The translations under genes were made by a program, and so were the position numbers. DNA of 5,121 nucleotides from the NCBI GenBank assembly GCA_011620245.1, contig WOZN01000071.1, positions 1-5,121 on the forward strand, written 5' to 3'. Below the pieces are notes generated by a model. That model had not been told where the DNA came from and did not search any database. It saw only the letters and a program-made list of their open reading frames with translations. Position 1 is the first letter of the stretch; every line of letters begins with the position of its first letter. This DNA comes from Acidovorax sp. (lineage in GTDB: Bacteria > Pseudomonadota > Gammaproteobacteria > Burkholderiales > Burkholderiaceae_C). This document shows, piece after piece, positions 1 to 5,084 of this stretch.

Positions 1-743
1 AGCGCCAGGCTCAGGCCCGCCAGGTCGGTCAGCCATGCCAGGCCCAGCGTGATCAGCAGCAGGTTCAGCATGAACAGCTCGTCGCTCTTGCGCCGCGCCA
101 CCAGCGTGAGCCACCAGCGCATCAGGCGCTGGCCCCCCGTCAACACCAGGCCCACCAGCACCACGGCCTTGATCAGCGCCAGCCCCAGGGCCGTCAGCAA
201 ATGGTCGGGTGACGAGCCCAGGGCCGGAATCAGCACCAGCAGCGGCACCACCGCCAGGTCCTGGAACAGCAGGATGCCCATCACGCGGCGGCCATGCTCG
301 CTCTCGAGTTCGGAGCGCTCTGCCATCAGCTTGACGACGATGGCCGTGCTGCTCATGGCCAGGGCGCCCGAGAGCGCCAGGGCCGACTGCCAGCCCATCT
401 CCCACACACCGCCCACCAGGTGCGCCAGCGCCAGCAGCAGCCCGGTGACCACCAGCATGCTCAGCACCACCTGCGCCAGCCCCAGGCCGAACACCTGGCG
501 GCGCATGGCGCGCAGCTTGGGCAGGCTGAACTCCAGTCCGATGGCGAACATCAGAAACACCACCCCGAATTCGCCGAGATGCCGCACCCCTTCCGAGTTC
601 TGGGCCAGCGCCAGCGCATGGGGTCCGATCAGCACACCCGCGGCAAGGTAGCCCAGCATCGGCGGCAGTTTGAGGCTGCGACACACCACCACGCCCGACA
701 CCGCGGCCAGCAGGTAAAGCAAGGTCAGTGCGAGTGAGGACAT
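1..743 (-). CDS. kefB: KefB-type CPA2 monovalent cation:proton antiporter, N-terminal part (gene runs off the left edge)
   Basis: Integral inner-membrane antiporter that would exchange K+ or Na+ for H+ (CPA2 family). My reading of the minus strand gives 247 residues with no stop before the edge, almost all hydrophobic helices. Recognisable family features are GYLAAGVLIGP (31-41), GVVFLMFAIGLEFSLPKL (60-77), AMSSTAIVVKLM (129-140) and LLFQDLAVVPLL (158-169). The FQD motif holds the membrane aspartate (D162) matching the conserved ion-binding Asp of KefB/KefC. Similarity to E. coli KefB as I remember it is clear along the whole stretch. The rest of the transporter domain, and the C-terminal TrkA-N/RCK nucleotide-binding domain many members carry, would lie outside the window, so glutathione gating cannot be judged. 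The start at 743 is the first Met before the first helix; no strong Shine-Dalgarno precedes it, but a -10-like TAGCAT lies 6 bp upstream. It is divergent from kdsD. The family is sure; the choice between KefB, KefC and YbaL-type names is not. Confidence 0.9.
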   Translation of the reverse strand, partial: MSSLALTLLYLLAAVSGVVVCRSLKLPPMLGYLAAGVLIGPHALALAQNSEGVRHLGEFGVVFLMFAIGLEFSLPKLRAMRRQVFGLGLAQVVLSMLVVTGLLLALAHLVGGVWEMGWQSALALSGALAMSSTAIVVKLMAERSELESEHGRRVMGILLFQDLAVVPLLVLIPALGSSPDHLLTALGLALIKAVVLVGLVLTGGQRLMRWWLTLVARRKSDELFMLNLLLITLGLAWLTDLAGLSLA

Positions 744-749
744 GGACCG

Positions 750-755
750 ATGCTA
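750..755 (-). promoter_or_regulatory. Candidate -10 element (TAGCAT) for the antiporter gene, leaderless spacing
   Basis: On the minus strand TAGCAT (consensus TATAAT, 4 of 6) is followed by six bases (CGGTCC) and then the ATG at 743. Transcription would begin at or next to the A of the start codon, giving a leaderless mRNA, which fits the absence of a Shine-Dalgarno sequence. I see no good -35 hexamer. This is a prediction from spacing and sequence only. Confidence 0.4.
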
Positions 756-779
756 TCCGAGCCCATGCACCCCGGCCGA

Positions 780-785
780 TAGAAT
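780..785 (+). promoter_or_regulatory. Candidate -10 element (TAGAAT) for kdsD, leaderless spacing
   Basis: TAGAAT matches the sigma-70 -10 consensus at 5 of 6 positions. It is followed by CCGCGC and then the kdsD ATG at 792, so the expected transcription start falls on or beside the start codon. No Shine-Dalgarno sequence is present. The arrangement mirrors the one on the opposite strand (GATAGAATC here, GATAGCATC there). No convincing -35 hexamer is visible. Confidence 0.5.
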
Positions 786-791
786 CCGCGC

Positions 792-1787
792 ATGACTCCC
801 GCCGCCCATTCCCCTTTTGATCCGGACCAGGTTCTGCGCCTGGCGCGGGAAACATTTGACATCGAGGCCTCTGCCCTGTCGGGACTGGCCGCACGCGTGG
901 ACGCCCGCTTTGCGCAGGCCGTGCAGCGCGTGCTGCAGACCACCGGGCGCGTGGTGGTCATGGGCATGGGCAAGAGCGGACATATCGGGCGCAAGATTGC
1001 GGCCACCCTGGCGTCCACCGGCACGCCCGCTTTTTTTGTTCACCCCGCCGAGGCCAGCCACGGTGATCTGGGCATGGTGACCGCCGACGACCTGGTGCTG
1101 GCCATCTCCAACAGTGGTGAAAGTGGCGAACTCACGGCGCTGTTGCCGGTGCTCAAGCGCCTGGGGGTCCCCCTGATCGCCATGACGGGCGGGCCGCACT
1201 CCACGCTGGCCCGCCATGCCGACCTCACGCTCGACTGCAGCGTGGCGCGCGAAGCCTGCCCGCTGAACCTGGCACCCACGGCCAGCACCACCGCGCAACT
1301 GGCCATGGGCGATGCCCTGGCCGTGGCCTTGCTCGATGCGCGGGGCTTCAGGCCGGAGGACTTTGCCCGTTCGCACCCCGGCGGCACGTTGGGCCGCAAA
1401 CTGTTGACGCATGTGAGCGATGTCATGCGCTCGGGTGACGCAGTTCCCCGGGTCTTGCCCGAAGCCACCTTCAGCGAACTGATGCGCGAGATGAGCGCCA
1501 AGGGGCTGGGTTGCGCCGCCGTGGTGGATGGCGCGGGGCAGGTGCTGGGCATCTTTACCGATGGCGATTTGCGCCGCCGCATCGAAGCGGGTGCCGACCT
1601 GCGCACGGCCACGGCCGCCCAGGTCATGCATGCCGCGCCCCGCCGCATTGCGCCCGATGCCCTGGCGGTCAATGCCGCCGAAATGATGGAAACCCACGGC
1701 ATCACCAGCGTGCTGGTGGTGGGTGCGAACGGAACGCTGGAAGGCGTGGTCCATATTCGCGACCTCATGCGCGCGAAAGTCATATGA
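792..1787 (+). CDS. kdsD: D-arabinose 5-phosphate isomerase, KpsF/GutQ/KdsD family
   Basis: Cytoplasmic enzyme that interconverts D-ribulose 5-phosphate and D-arabinose 5-phosphate, the first committed step toward KDO for lipopolysaccharide. It has 331 residues, close to E. coli KdsD (328). The N-terminal SIS sugar-isomerase domain (about 40-185) contains GMGKSGHIGRK (58-68) and AISNSGESGE (104-113). K61, E113, E154 and H195 match the E. coli active-site residues K59, E111, E152 and H193 with a constant offset of two. H195 lies in the family motif SHPGGTLGRKLL (194-205). Two CBS domains follow, about 207-265 (GIFTDGDLRRR at 253-263) and 275-328 (GVVHIRDLMRA at 318-328). The start is supported by the -10-like hexamer 6 bp upstream and by the family length. 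It is followed by kdsC after a 157-bp repeat-filled gap. The kds/lpt context favours KdsD over the paralogues GutQ and KpsF. The TGA stop coincides with the left end of that repeat. Confidence 0.95.
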   Translation: MTPAAHSPFDPDQVLRLARETFDIEASALSGLAARVDARFAQAVQRVLQTTGRVVVMGMGKSGHIGRKIAATLASTGTPAFFVHPAEASHGDLGMVTADDLVLAISNSGESGELTALLPVLKRLGVPLIAMTGGPHSTLARHADLTLDCSVAREACPLNLAPTASTTAQLAMGDALAVALLDARGFRPEDFARSHPGGTLGRKLLTHVSDVMRSGDAVPRVLPEATFSELMREMSAKGLGCAAVVDGAGQVLGIFTDGDLRRRIEAGADLRTATAAQVMHAAPRRIAPDALAVNAAEMMETHGITSVLVVGANGTLEGVVHIRDLMRAKVI

Positions 1788-1912
1788 CCCCCCTGAGTCG
1801 CTTCGCGCCTTTCCCCCCGGGAGGGACGCCGCCATCGCACGCAAGTGAAACGCCGCAGGTGCGGCTTGGCGGCCCTTGCGCGGCGGCCGGTGGTAGCGAG
1901 CCCGCCAGTTTC
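1786..1912 (+). repeat. GC-rich dispersed intergenic repeat of Comamonadaceae type, between kdsD and kdsC
   Basis: The 157-bp gap between kdsD and kdsC holds no gene. It begins with GACCCCCCTGAGTCGCTTCG, then GCGCCTTTCCCCCCGGGAGG and, further on, GCGGCCCTTGCGCGGCGGCC. I recognise this pattern from memory as a family of intergenic repeats common in Acidovorax, Comamonas, Variovorax and relatives. It contains a perfect hairpin GCCGCA-GG-TGCGGC (1852-1857 and 1860-1865) nested inside GCCGCC/GGCGGC (1828-1833 and 1868-1873), and a C-run/G-run pair near 1812-1824. No T-run follows, so it is not a classic intrinsic terminator. The left end overlaps the kdsD stop codon; the right end is approximate. 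Copy number cannot be seen from one window. Whether it lowers downstream expression or stabilises mRNA is unknown. Confidence 0.7.
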
Positions 1913-1944
1913 GTGGGCAACGCGCAGCGCAATCAACCACTGAC

Positions 1945-2493
1945 ATGAACATTCCCGTGCTGCAATTTCCCCCCGAACTCCTGCTGCAGGCGCAGGGCGT
2001 GCGCGTGGCCTTTTTTGATGTGGACGGGGTGCTGACCGATGGCGGCCTGTATATCAGCGAAGCCGGCGAAACGCTCAAGCGCTTCAACACCCTGGACGGG
2101 CATGGCCTCAAATTGCTGCAGAAGGCGGGCATCACCCCGGCCGTGATCAGCGGCCGCGACTCGGCCCCGCTGCGCCTGCGGCTGCAGGCGCTGGGCGTCG
2201 GGCATGCCGTGTTCGGCACCGAAGACAAGCGCCCGGCAGCCGAGCAGATCCTGGCGAATCTGGGACTGGACTGGGCGCAGGCTGCCGCCATGGGTGACGA
2301 CTGGCCGGATCTGCCCGTCATGCGCCGTTGCGCCCTGGCCTGTGCACCCGCCAATGCCCATGTGGAGGTGCGCCATGCCGCGCACCACACCACCCTGGCG
2401 CGCGGCGGAGAAGGCGCCGCGCGCGAGTTCTGCGACCTGTTGCTGGTGGCCAGTGGCCGCTATGCAGCCCTGCTGGCGGGCTCCACCCTATGA
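1945..2493 (+). CDS. kdsC: 3-deoxy-D-manno-octulosonate 8-phosphate phosphatase (KdsC), HAD superfamily
   Basis: Cytoplasmic phosphatase that hydrolyses KDO-8-phosphate to KDO and phosphate, the step before CMP-KDO formation. It has 182 residues, typical for the small capless HAD (C0) type that works as a tetramer. Motif I is FFDVDGVLTDGGLY (23-36), with nucleophile D25 and acid/base D27. Motif II is ISGRDS (68-73, S69), motif III lysine is K95 in GTEDKRP, and motif IV is MGDDWPDLPVM (116-126, D118/D119). The C-terminal GGEGAARE (154-161) is the signature of the KdsC tail that reaches a neighbouring active site. The ATG at 1945 gives the family N-terminus; the preceding bases show no good Shine-Dalgarno and no clear -10, so cotranscription with kdsD is likely despite the repeat between them. 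Its TGA overlaps the lptC ATG. Confidence 0.97.
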   Translation: MNIPVLQFPPELLLQAQGVRVAFFDVDGVLTDGGLYISEAGETLKRFNTLDGHGLKLLQKAGITPAVISGRDSAPLRLRLQALGVGHAVFGTEDKRPAAEQILANLGLDWAQAAAMGDDWPDLPVMRRCALACAPANAHVEVRHAAHHTTLARGGEGAAREFCDLLLVASGRYAALLAGSTL

Positions 2494-3107
2494 CCCCCAT
2501 ACTGCGCCAGGGCCGGGAGCGGATTACGATGTACATCCCGATCATCCTCATGGGGCTGCTGGCCATGGGCACCTGGTGGCTGGTGCGCAATGCACCTGCA
2601 CCCATCGCCCCTGTGGCCGCGCCCAGCAATGCACACCAGACCGACTATTTCATGAAGGTCTTTTCGGTCAAGAGCTTTGACGCTACCGGGCGGATGCAAA
2701 GCGAGGTGAAGGGCGAAATGGGGCGGCATTTTCCCGACACGGACACCCTGGAGATCGACAAGGTTCACATGCGATCGGTGACGCCGCAGGGCCTGCTGAC
2801 CGTAGCCACCGCCGATCGCGCCCTGAGCAACGCCGATGGCTCTGAAGTGCAACTGTTCGGCAACGCAGTGGTCACGCGTGAGGCGGTGCCGGGAGGGGCG
2901 GGCAAGGCGCAGCCGCGCCTGGAATTTCGCGGGGAATTCCTGCACGCGTTTACCAAGACCGAGCGCGTGCGCTCCGATCAGCCCGTCATGCTCATCCGTG
3001 GCAACGACCGGTTCACGGCCGATGCCATGGAATATGACCACCTCGACCAGGTGCTGCAGCTGCACGGGCATGTGCGTGGCGTTCTGATGCCTGCTGCGCC
3101 GCGATAA
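2490..3107 (+). CDS. lptC: LPS export ABC transporter periplasmic protein LptC
   Basis: Bitopic inner-membrane protein of the Lpt machine; it accepts LPS from the LptB2FG ATPase and passes it to the periplasmic bridge protein LptA. It has 205 residues, near the usual 190-210. One N-terminal membrane segment (about 14-32, MYIPIILMGLLAMGTWWLV) is followed by a Pro/Ala-rich linker and a periplasmic beta-jellyroll domain. Typical features are the YFMKVFSVKSFDATGRMQSE region (about 52-71), where the first strands pass through the membrane-proximal part of the fold, and a C-terminal GNDRFTADAMEYDHLDQVLQ (about 171-190), which resembles the OstA/LptA/LptC repeat. The start at 2490 is chosen because its ATGA overlaps the kdsC stop by 4 bp, a sign of translational coupling; an internal ATG at 2529 would leave the membrane segment without its positively charged flank. 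lptA and lptB, the usual next genes, are not found downstream in this window. Confidence 0.93.
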   Translation: MTPILRQGRERITMYIPIILMGLLAMGTWWLVRNAPAPIAPVAAPSNAHQTDYFMKVFSVKSFDATGRMQSEVKGEMGRHFPDTDTLEIDKVHMRSVTPQGLLTVATADRALSNADGSEVQLFGNAVVTREAVPGGAGKAQPRLEFRGEFLHAFTKTERVRSDQPVMLIRGNDRFTADAMEYDHLDQVLQLHGHVRGVLMPAAPR

Positions 3108-3112
3108 ATCGC

Positions 3113-3133
3113 ACACAGCACACAGCACGCAGC
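3113..3133 (+). repeat. Three tandem 7-bp units (ACACAGC, ACACAGC, ACGCAGC)
   Basis: The 41-bp gap between lptC and the SDR gene contains two exact heptamers and a third with one change. It lies immediately after the lptC stop and ends 15 bp before the SDR start codon. Short tandem repeats of this kind can vary in copy number by slippage. Here a change would alter only spacing, not a reading frame. No promoter or strong ribosome-binding site is visible in the same gap. Confidence 0.6.
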
Positions 3134-3148
3134 ATCCAGGCCGGCTCC

Positions 3149-4018
3149 ATGACTGCCCCTCTCGTTTTCATCACGGGCGCCTCCAGCGGCATTGGCCAGG
3201 CCCTGGCCCTGCGTTTTCATCAGGGTGGCTACCGGCTGGCGCTGGTGGCACGGCGCACATCCGAGATGAAATCATGGACCAACGCCCAGCAGATAAGCGC
3301 TGATAGCTATGAAATTTATAGTGCCGACGTATCTGTGCCCGAGAGCATCATGGCGGCGGGCCAGGACTGCATCGCGCGCCAGGGGCTGCCCGACGTGGTG
3401 ATTGCCAACGCCGGCATCAGCGTGGGCATGGACACCGCCGTCCGTGCCGATATCGACGTCATGGCACGCACCTTTGCCACCAACAACATCGGCATGGCGG
3501 CCACCTTCCAGCCGTTTGTGGGCGGCATGGTGCAACGCCAGTGTGGCACCCTGGTGGGTATCGGCAGTGTGGCGGGCATTCGCGGCTTGCCCGGGCATGG
3601 TGCGTATTGCGCCAGCAAGGCGGCGGTCATCAGCTATTGCGAGAGCCTGCGTGGCGAAATGCGCCCGCACGGGGTGCGCGTGGTGACCATTTCGCCAGGC
3701 TCTATCGATACGCCGCTCACGCGCCAGAACCGCTACGCCATGCCATTCCTGATGCAGGCCGATGATTTCGCGGACCGCGCCTTCAAGGCCATTGCCGCAG
3801 GGGTGGATCAGGTTTCTGCCAGCAGTTTTTCGATCAACTGGTGCAATTCCGGAAAGTTGGGGGCACCTACAAAGCTTTTCACAATCTCGCCGCGCTTGTT
3901 GACGATGAACGTCGAGGGTGTGAGGCGTACGTCGCCCCAGGCCTTGGCCACCGCGCCCGTGTTGTCGAGCGCCACCTTGAACGGCAGTTTGCGGGATTCG
4001 GCAAAGTTCACCACGTAG
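3149..4018 (+). CDS. Short-chain dehydrogenase/reductase, C-terminus replaced by antisense sequence (possibly non-functional)
   Basis: Classical Rossmann-fold NAD(P)-dependent oxidoreductase; substrate unknown. Visible motifs are TGASSGIG (9-16, cofactor glycines), ADV (59-61), NAGIS (87-91), N112, S140, and YCASK with Y153 and K157 (catalytic tetrad Asn-Ser-Tyr-Lys complete). PGSIDTPLT (183-191) follows. The R35-R36 pair after the second strand suggests NADP(H). Recognisable SDR sequence ends near residue 218-220 (about 3800-3808). From there to residue 289 the frame simply reads the opposite strand of the tlpA-like gene, ending at the TAA before 4018. Relatives as I recall them continue for some 40 further residues of substrate-binding and core strand, which are missing. 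So this is either a 3'-deleted gene now making a fused tail or a decaying pseudogene. Codons 38-62 are unusually AT-rich. It sits 41 bp after lptC and is probably in the same transcript. Family assignment is sure; activity is doubtful. Confidence 0.8.
   Translation: MTAPLVFITGASSGIGQALALRFHQGGYRLALVARRTSEMKSWTNAQQISADSYEIYSADVSVPESIMAAGQDCIARQGLPDVVIANAGISVGMDTAVRADIDVMARTFATNNIGMAATFQPFVGGMVQRQCGTLVGIGSVAGIRGLPGHGAYCASKAAVISYCESLRGEMRPHGVRVVTISPGSIDTPLTRQNRYAMPFLMQADDFADRAFKAIAAGVDQVSASSFSINWCNSGKLGAPTKLFTISPRLLTMNVEGVRRTSPQALATAPVLSSATLNGSLRDSAKFTT
3291..3322 (+). repeat. AT-rich repeat-like element inside the SDR gene
   Basis: This 32-bp stretch is about 31% G+C (10 of 32) in a window near two thirds G+C. 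It contains AGCGCT (3296-3301), the palindrome ATAGCTAT (3303-3310) and a short stem CTAT/ATAG (3307-3310 and 3318-3321) around GAAATTT. The combination AAGCGCTGATAGCTAT followed by an A/T run resembles, from memory, short dispersed repeats common between genes in Comamonadaceae. Here it is read in frame as the peptide QISADSYEIYSAD region of the SDR. I cannot count copies from this window, so repeat identity is tentative. Confidence 0.4.
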
Positions 4019-4311
4019 CTGGGCGGGTCGTAGCTCATGGCCACGGCCAGGGTGTCAAAACCCTTGGCGTGGTATTTGTTGTGGGTGGCGATGATTTCGG
4101 GCATCTCGGCCACGCAGGTGGTGCAGCTGGTGGCCCAGAAATTCACCAGCGTGACCTTGCCGCGCAGATCGGCGGTGGTTTGACGGGAGCCATCCAGCAA
4201 CACAAACGTGGATTCCGGCGCCATCGAACGCCCGGCGTCCAGATACACCCAAGCGCCCATGCCGACAAAAGCCACCAATGCGGCGCCCACCGCCCAATGC
4301 TTGATACCCAT
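3808..4311 (-). CDS. TlpA/ResA-like membrane-anchored thiol-disulfide oxidoreductase
   Basis: Thioredoxin-fold protein of 167 residues, predicted to be held in the inner membrane by one N-terminal segment (about 7-24, VGAALVAFVGMGAWVYLD) with the catalytic domain in the periplasm. The active site is FWATSCTTCVAEMP (58-71) with C63 and C66; the cis-proline loop is LTPSTFIV (130-137, P132). This is the AhpC/TSA-Redoxin type of TlpA, ResA and CcmG, which reduce or exchange disulfides, for example in cytochrome c maturation. The partner here is unknown. The start at 4311 is chosen because GAGGA lies just upstream and because the N-terminus begins with a short MGIKH followed by the membrane helix. 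The same frame stays open to 4947, but that extension is antisense to the lipoprotein gene. It is convergent with the truncated SDR and divergent from the lipoprotein gene. No terminator separates it from the SDR, and its stop codon lies at the SDR breakpoint. Confidence 0.88.
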   Translation of the reverse strand: MGIKHWAVGAALVAFVGMGAWVYLDAGRSMAPESTFVLLDGSRQTTADLRGKVTLVNFWATSCTTCVAEMPEIIATHNKYHAKGFDTLAVAMSYDPPSYVVNFAESRKLPFKVALDNTGAVAKAWGDVRLTPSTFIVNKRGEIVKSFVGAPNFPELHQLIEKLLAET

Positions 4312-4327
4312 GACATCCTCATCCAAA

Positions 4328-4391
4328 AGCTGTGGGCCACGCCCAAAGCTGCATTGTGCAGGACTCCCCGCACCCCACGATCTGCGGGAGT
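4328..4391 (-). promoter_or_regulatory. Run of three hairpins upstream of the tlpA-like gene
   Basis: Three inverted repeats lie back to back, starting 16 bp before the start codon: AGCT-TGGGC/GCCCA-AGCT (4328-4350, inner stem 4333-4337 with 4341-4345, one mismatch); CTGCA/TGCAG (4349-4353 with 4357-4361, 3-nt loop); and ACTCCCCGCA/TGCGGGAGT (4363-4372 with 4383-4391, one bulged base, 10-nt loop). The first two overlap by two bases, so they compete slightly. None is followed by a T-run on either strand. They could form a structured 5' leader for the tlpA-like mRNA or be operator sites. Short stems are common by chance in GC-rich DNA, so function is not established. The rest of the 160-bp gap (4312-4471) shows no gene and no clear minus-strand promoter. 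Confidence 0.35.
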
Positions 4392-4459
4392 AGACCTTGG
4401 TAACGCCGTAAAAGTTCGCTCGCGCGGGGTATGGCGCCGCGCCACTGCATGCCATTGCC

Positions 4460-4465
4460 CATAAT
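4460..4465 (+). promoter_or_regulatory. Candidate -10 element (CATAAT) for the lipoprotein gene, leaderless spacing
   Basis: CATAAT matches the -10 consensus at 5 of 6 positions and is followed by six bases (CGGGCC) and the ATG at 4472. This is the same spacing as at both genes of the 744-791 divergent region. There is no Shine-Dalgarno sequence before this start, which supports leaderless translation. No convincing -35 is visible at the usual distance. Confidence 0.5.
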
Positions 4466-4471
4466 CGGGCC

Positions 4472-4999
4472 ATGAACTGGACATTGCCCTGGGCCGCTGC
4501 CCTGCTGCTGGCCGCATGCAGCCCCGCGCTGAACTGGCGCAGCGTGCCGCTCGACGGCGCCGCGCTCACTGCCACCCTGCCGTGCAAGCCCGACCATGCC
4601 ACGCGCACCGTGGAAATGGCCGGCGCGCCGGTGGAACTGGTCATGGCGGGCTGCGAAGCCGACAATGCCACTTTTGCCATCTCGTTCGCCGCGCTACCCG
4701 ATCCCGCCAGTGCCGACACCGCGCTGGCGCATTGGCGGGCTGCAGTGCTGGCGCGCTTGGAGCCCGCCACCGTACTTTCCGAGCAGCCGTTTACCCGGCC
4801 GGGCACGCTGCCCATGCCGTCGGCCGTTCGTCTGGTGGCGCAGGGTCGGCGTGCGGATGGCACGGCCGTCACGGTGCAAGGCGTGTGGTTTGCGCGCGCA
4901 GTGGGCCCGCAGGTGCGGCTGTACCACGCCGTGGTGTACACCGACAAACCCCGGCCCGAGGTGGCCGACGCCCTTTTTACCGGCCTGGACCTTCAATGA
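4472..4999 (+). CDS. Predicted lipoprotein of unknown function
   Basis: 175-residue protein that I do not recognise as a named family. The N-terminus MNWTLPWAAALLLAACSPAL has a hydrophobic stretch and a lipobox LAAC with C16 as the lipidated residue; the residue after it is Ser, which favours outer-membrane sorting under the usual Lol rule. The n-region has no Lys or Arg, which is unusual for a lipoprotein signal. The mature part is soluble, with two further cysteines, C38 (TLPCKPD) and C61 (MAGCEAD), that could form a disulfide. The middle looks like alternating strands and one helix (ADTALAHWRAAVLARLEP, about 79-96), and a second strand-rich part runs from about 112 to 158 (RLVAQGRRADGTAVTVQGVW and following). 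The start is supported by the 6-bp -10 spacing and by the signal peptide. It is divergent from the tlpA-like gene; a link between its cysteines and that thioredoxin-like protein is only a guess. Confidence 0.7.
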   Translation: MNWTLPWAAALLLAACSPALNWRSVPLDGAALTATLPCKPDHATRTVEMAGAPVELVMAGCEADNATFAISFAALPDPASADTALAHWRAAVLARLEPATVLSEQPFTRPGTLPMPSAVRLVAQGRRADGTAVTVQGVWFARAVGPQVRLYHAVVYTDKPRPEVADALFTGLDLQ

Positions 5000-5057
5000 G
5001 CCTGTTGCAGCGGCGCACCGCCATCGGCGGGACTGCGGTGGCAGCGTTTCAGGCCGC

Positions 5058-5063
5058 CATAAT
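5058..5063 (+). promoter_or_regulatory. Possible -10 element (CATAAT) for the PTS EIIA gene
   Basis: In the 85-bp gap 5000-5084, CATAAT matches the -10 consensus at 5 of 6 positions, 21 bp before the ATG at 5085. It would give a leader of about 15 bases. An AAAGG at 5066-5070 resembles a Shine-Dalgarno but lies 14 bp from the ATG and may fall at the transcription start itself. No -35 hexamer is evident. Confidence 0.35.
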
Positions 5064-5084
5064 GCAAAGGCAAACCATCACACC

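Noticed and set aside
49..737. Plus-strand open frames over the antiporter region
   Set aside because: The minus strand here reads a clear KefB-like membrane protein; the plus-strand products are Ser/Arg/Gln-rich low-complexity shadows.
1852..1865. Hairpin GCCGCA/TGCGGC as a rho-independent terminator after kdsD
   Set aside because: No T-run follows on either strand, and kdsC downstream shows no promoter of its own, so transcription probably reads through.
1511..1948. 145-codon plus-strand frame bridging kdsD and kdsC
   Set aside because: It overlaps the CBS domains of kdsD out of frame and its end is translated repeat sequence; no ribosome-binding site or recognisable motif.
753..2393. 546-codon open frame on the minus strand across kdsD and most of kdsC
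   Set aside because: It is antisense to two genes with intact catalytic motifs, spans the intergenic repeat, and its translation is rich in Arg, Ala, Gly and Gln with no domain I recognise. Long antisense frames are expected at this G+C.
4312..4947. N-terminal extension of the tlpA-like frame to 379 residues
   Set aside because: The extension is antisense to the lipoprotein gene and has no domain. The start at 4311 has a GAGGA ribosome-binding site and gives a normal membrane anchor.
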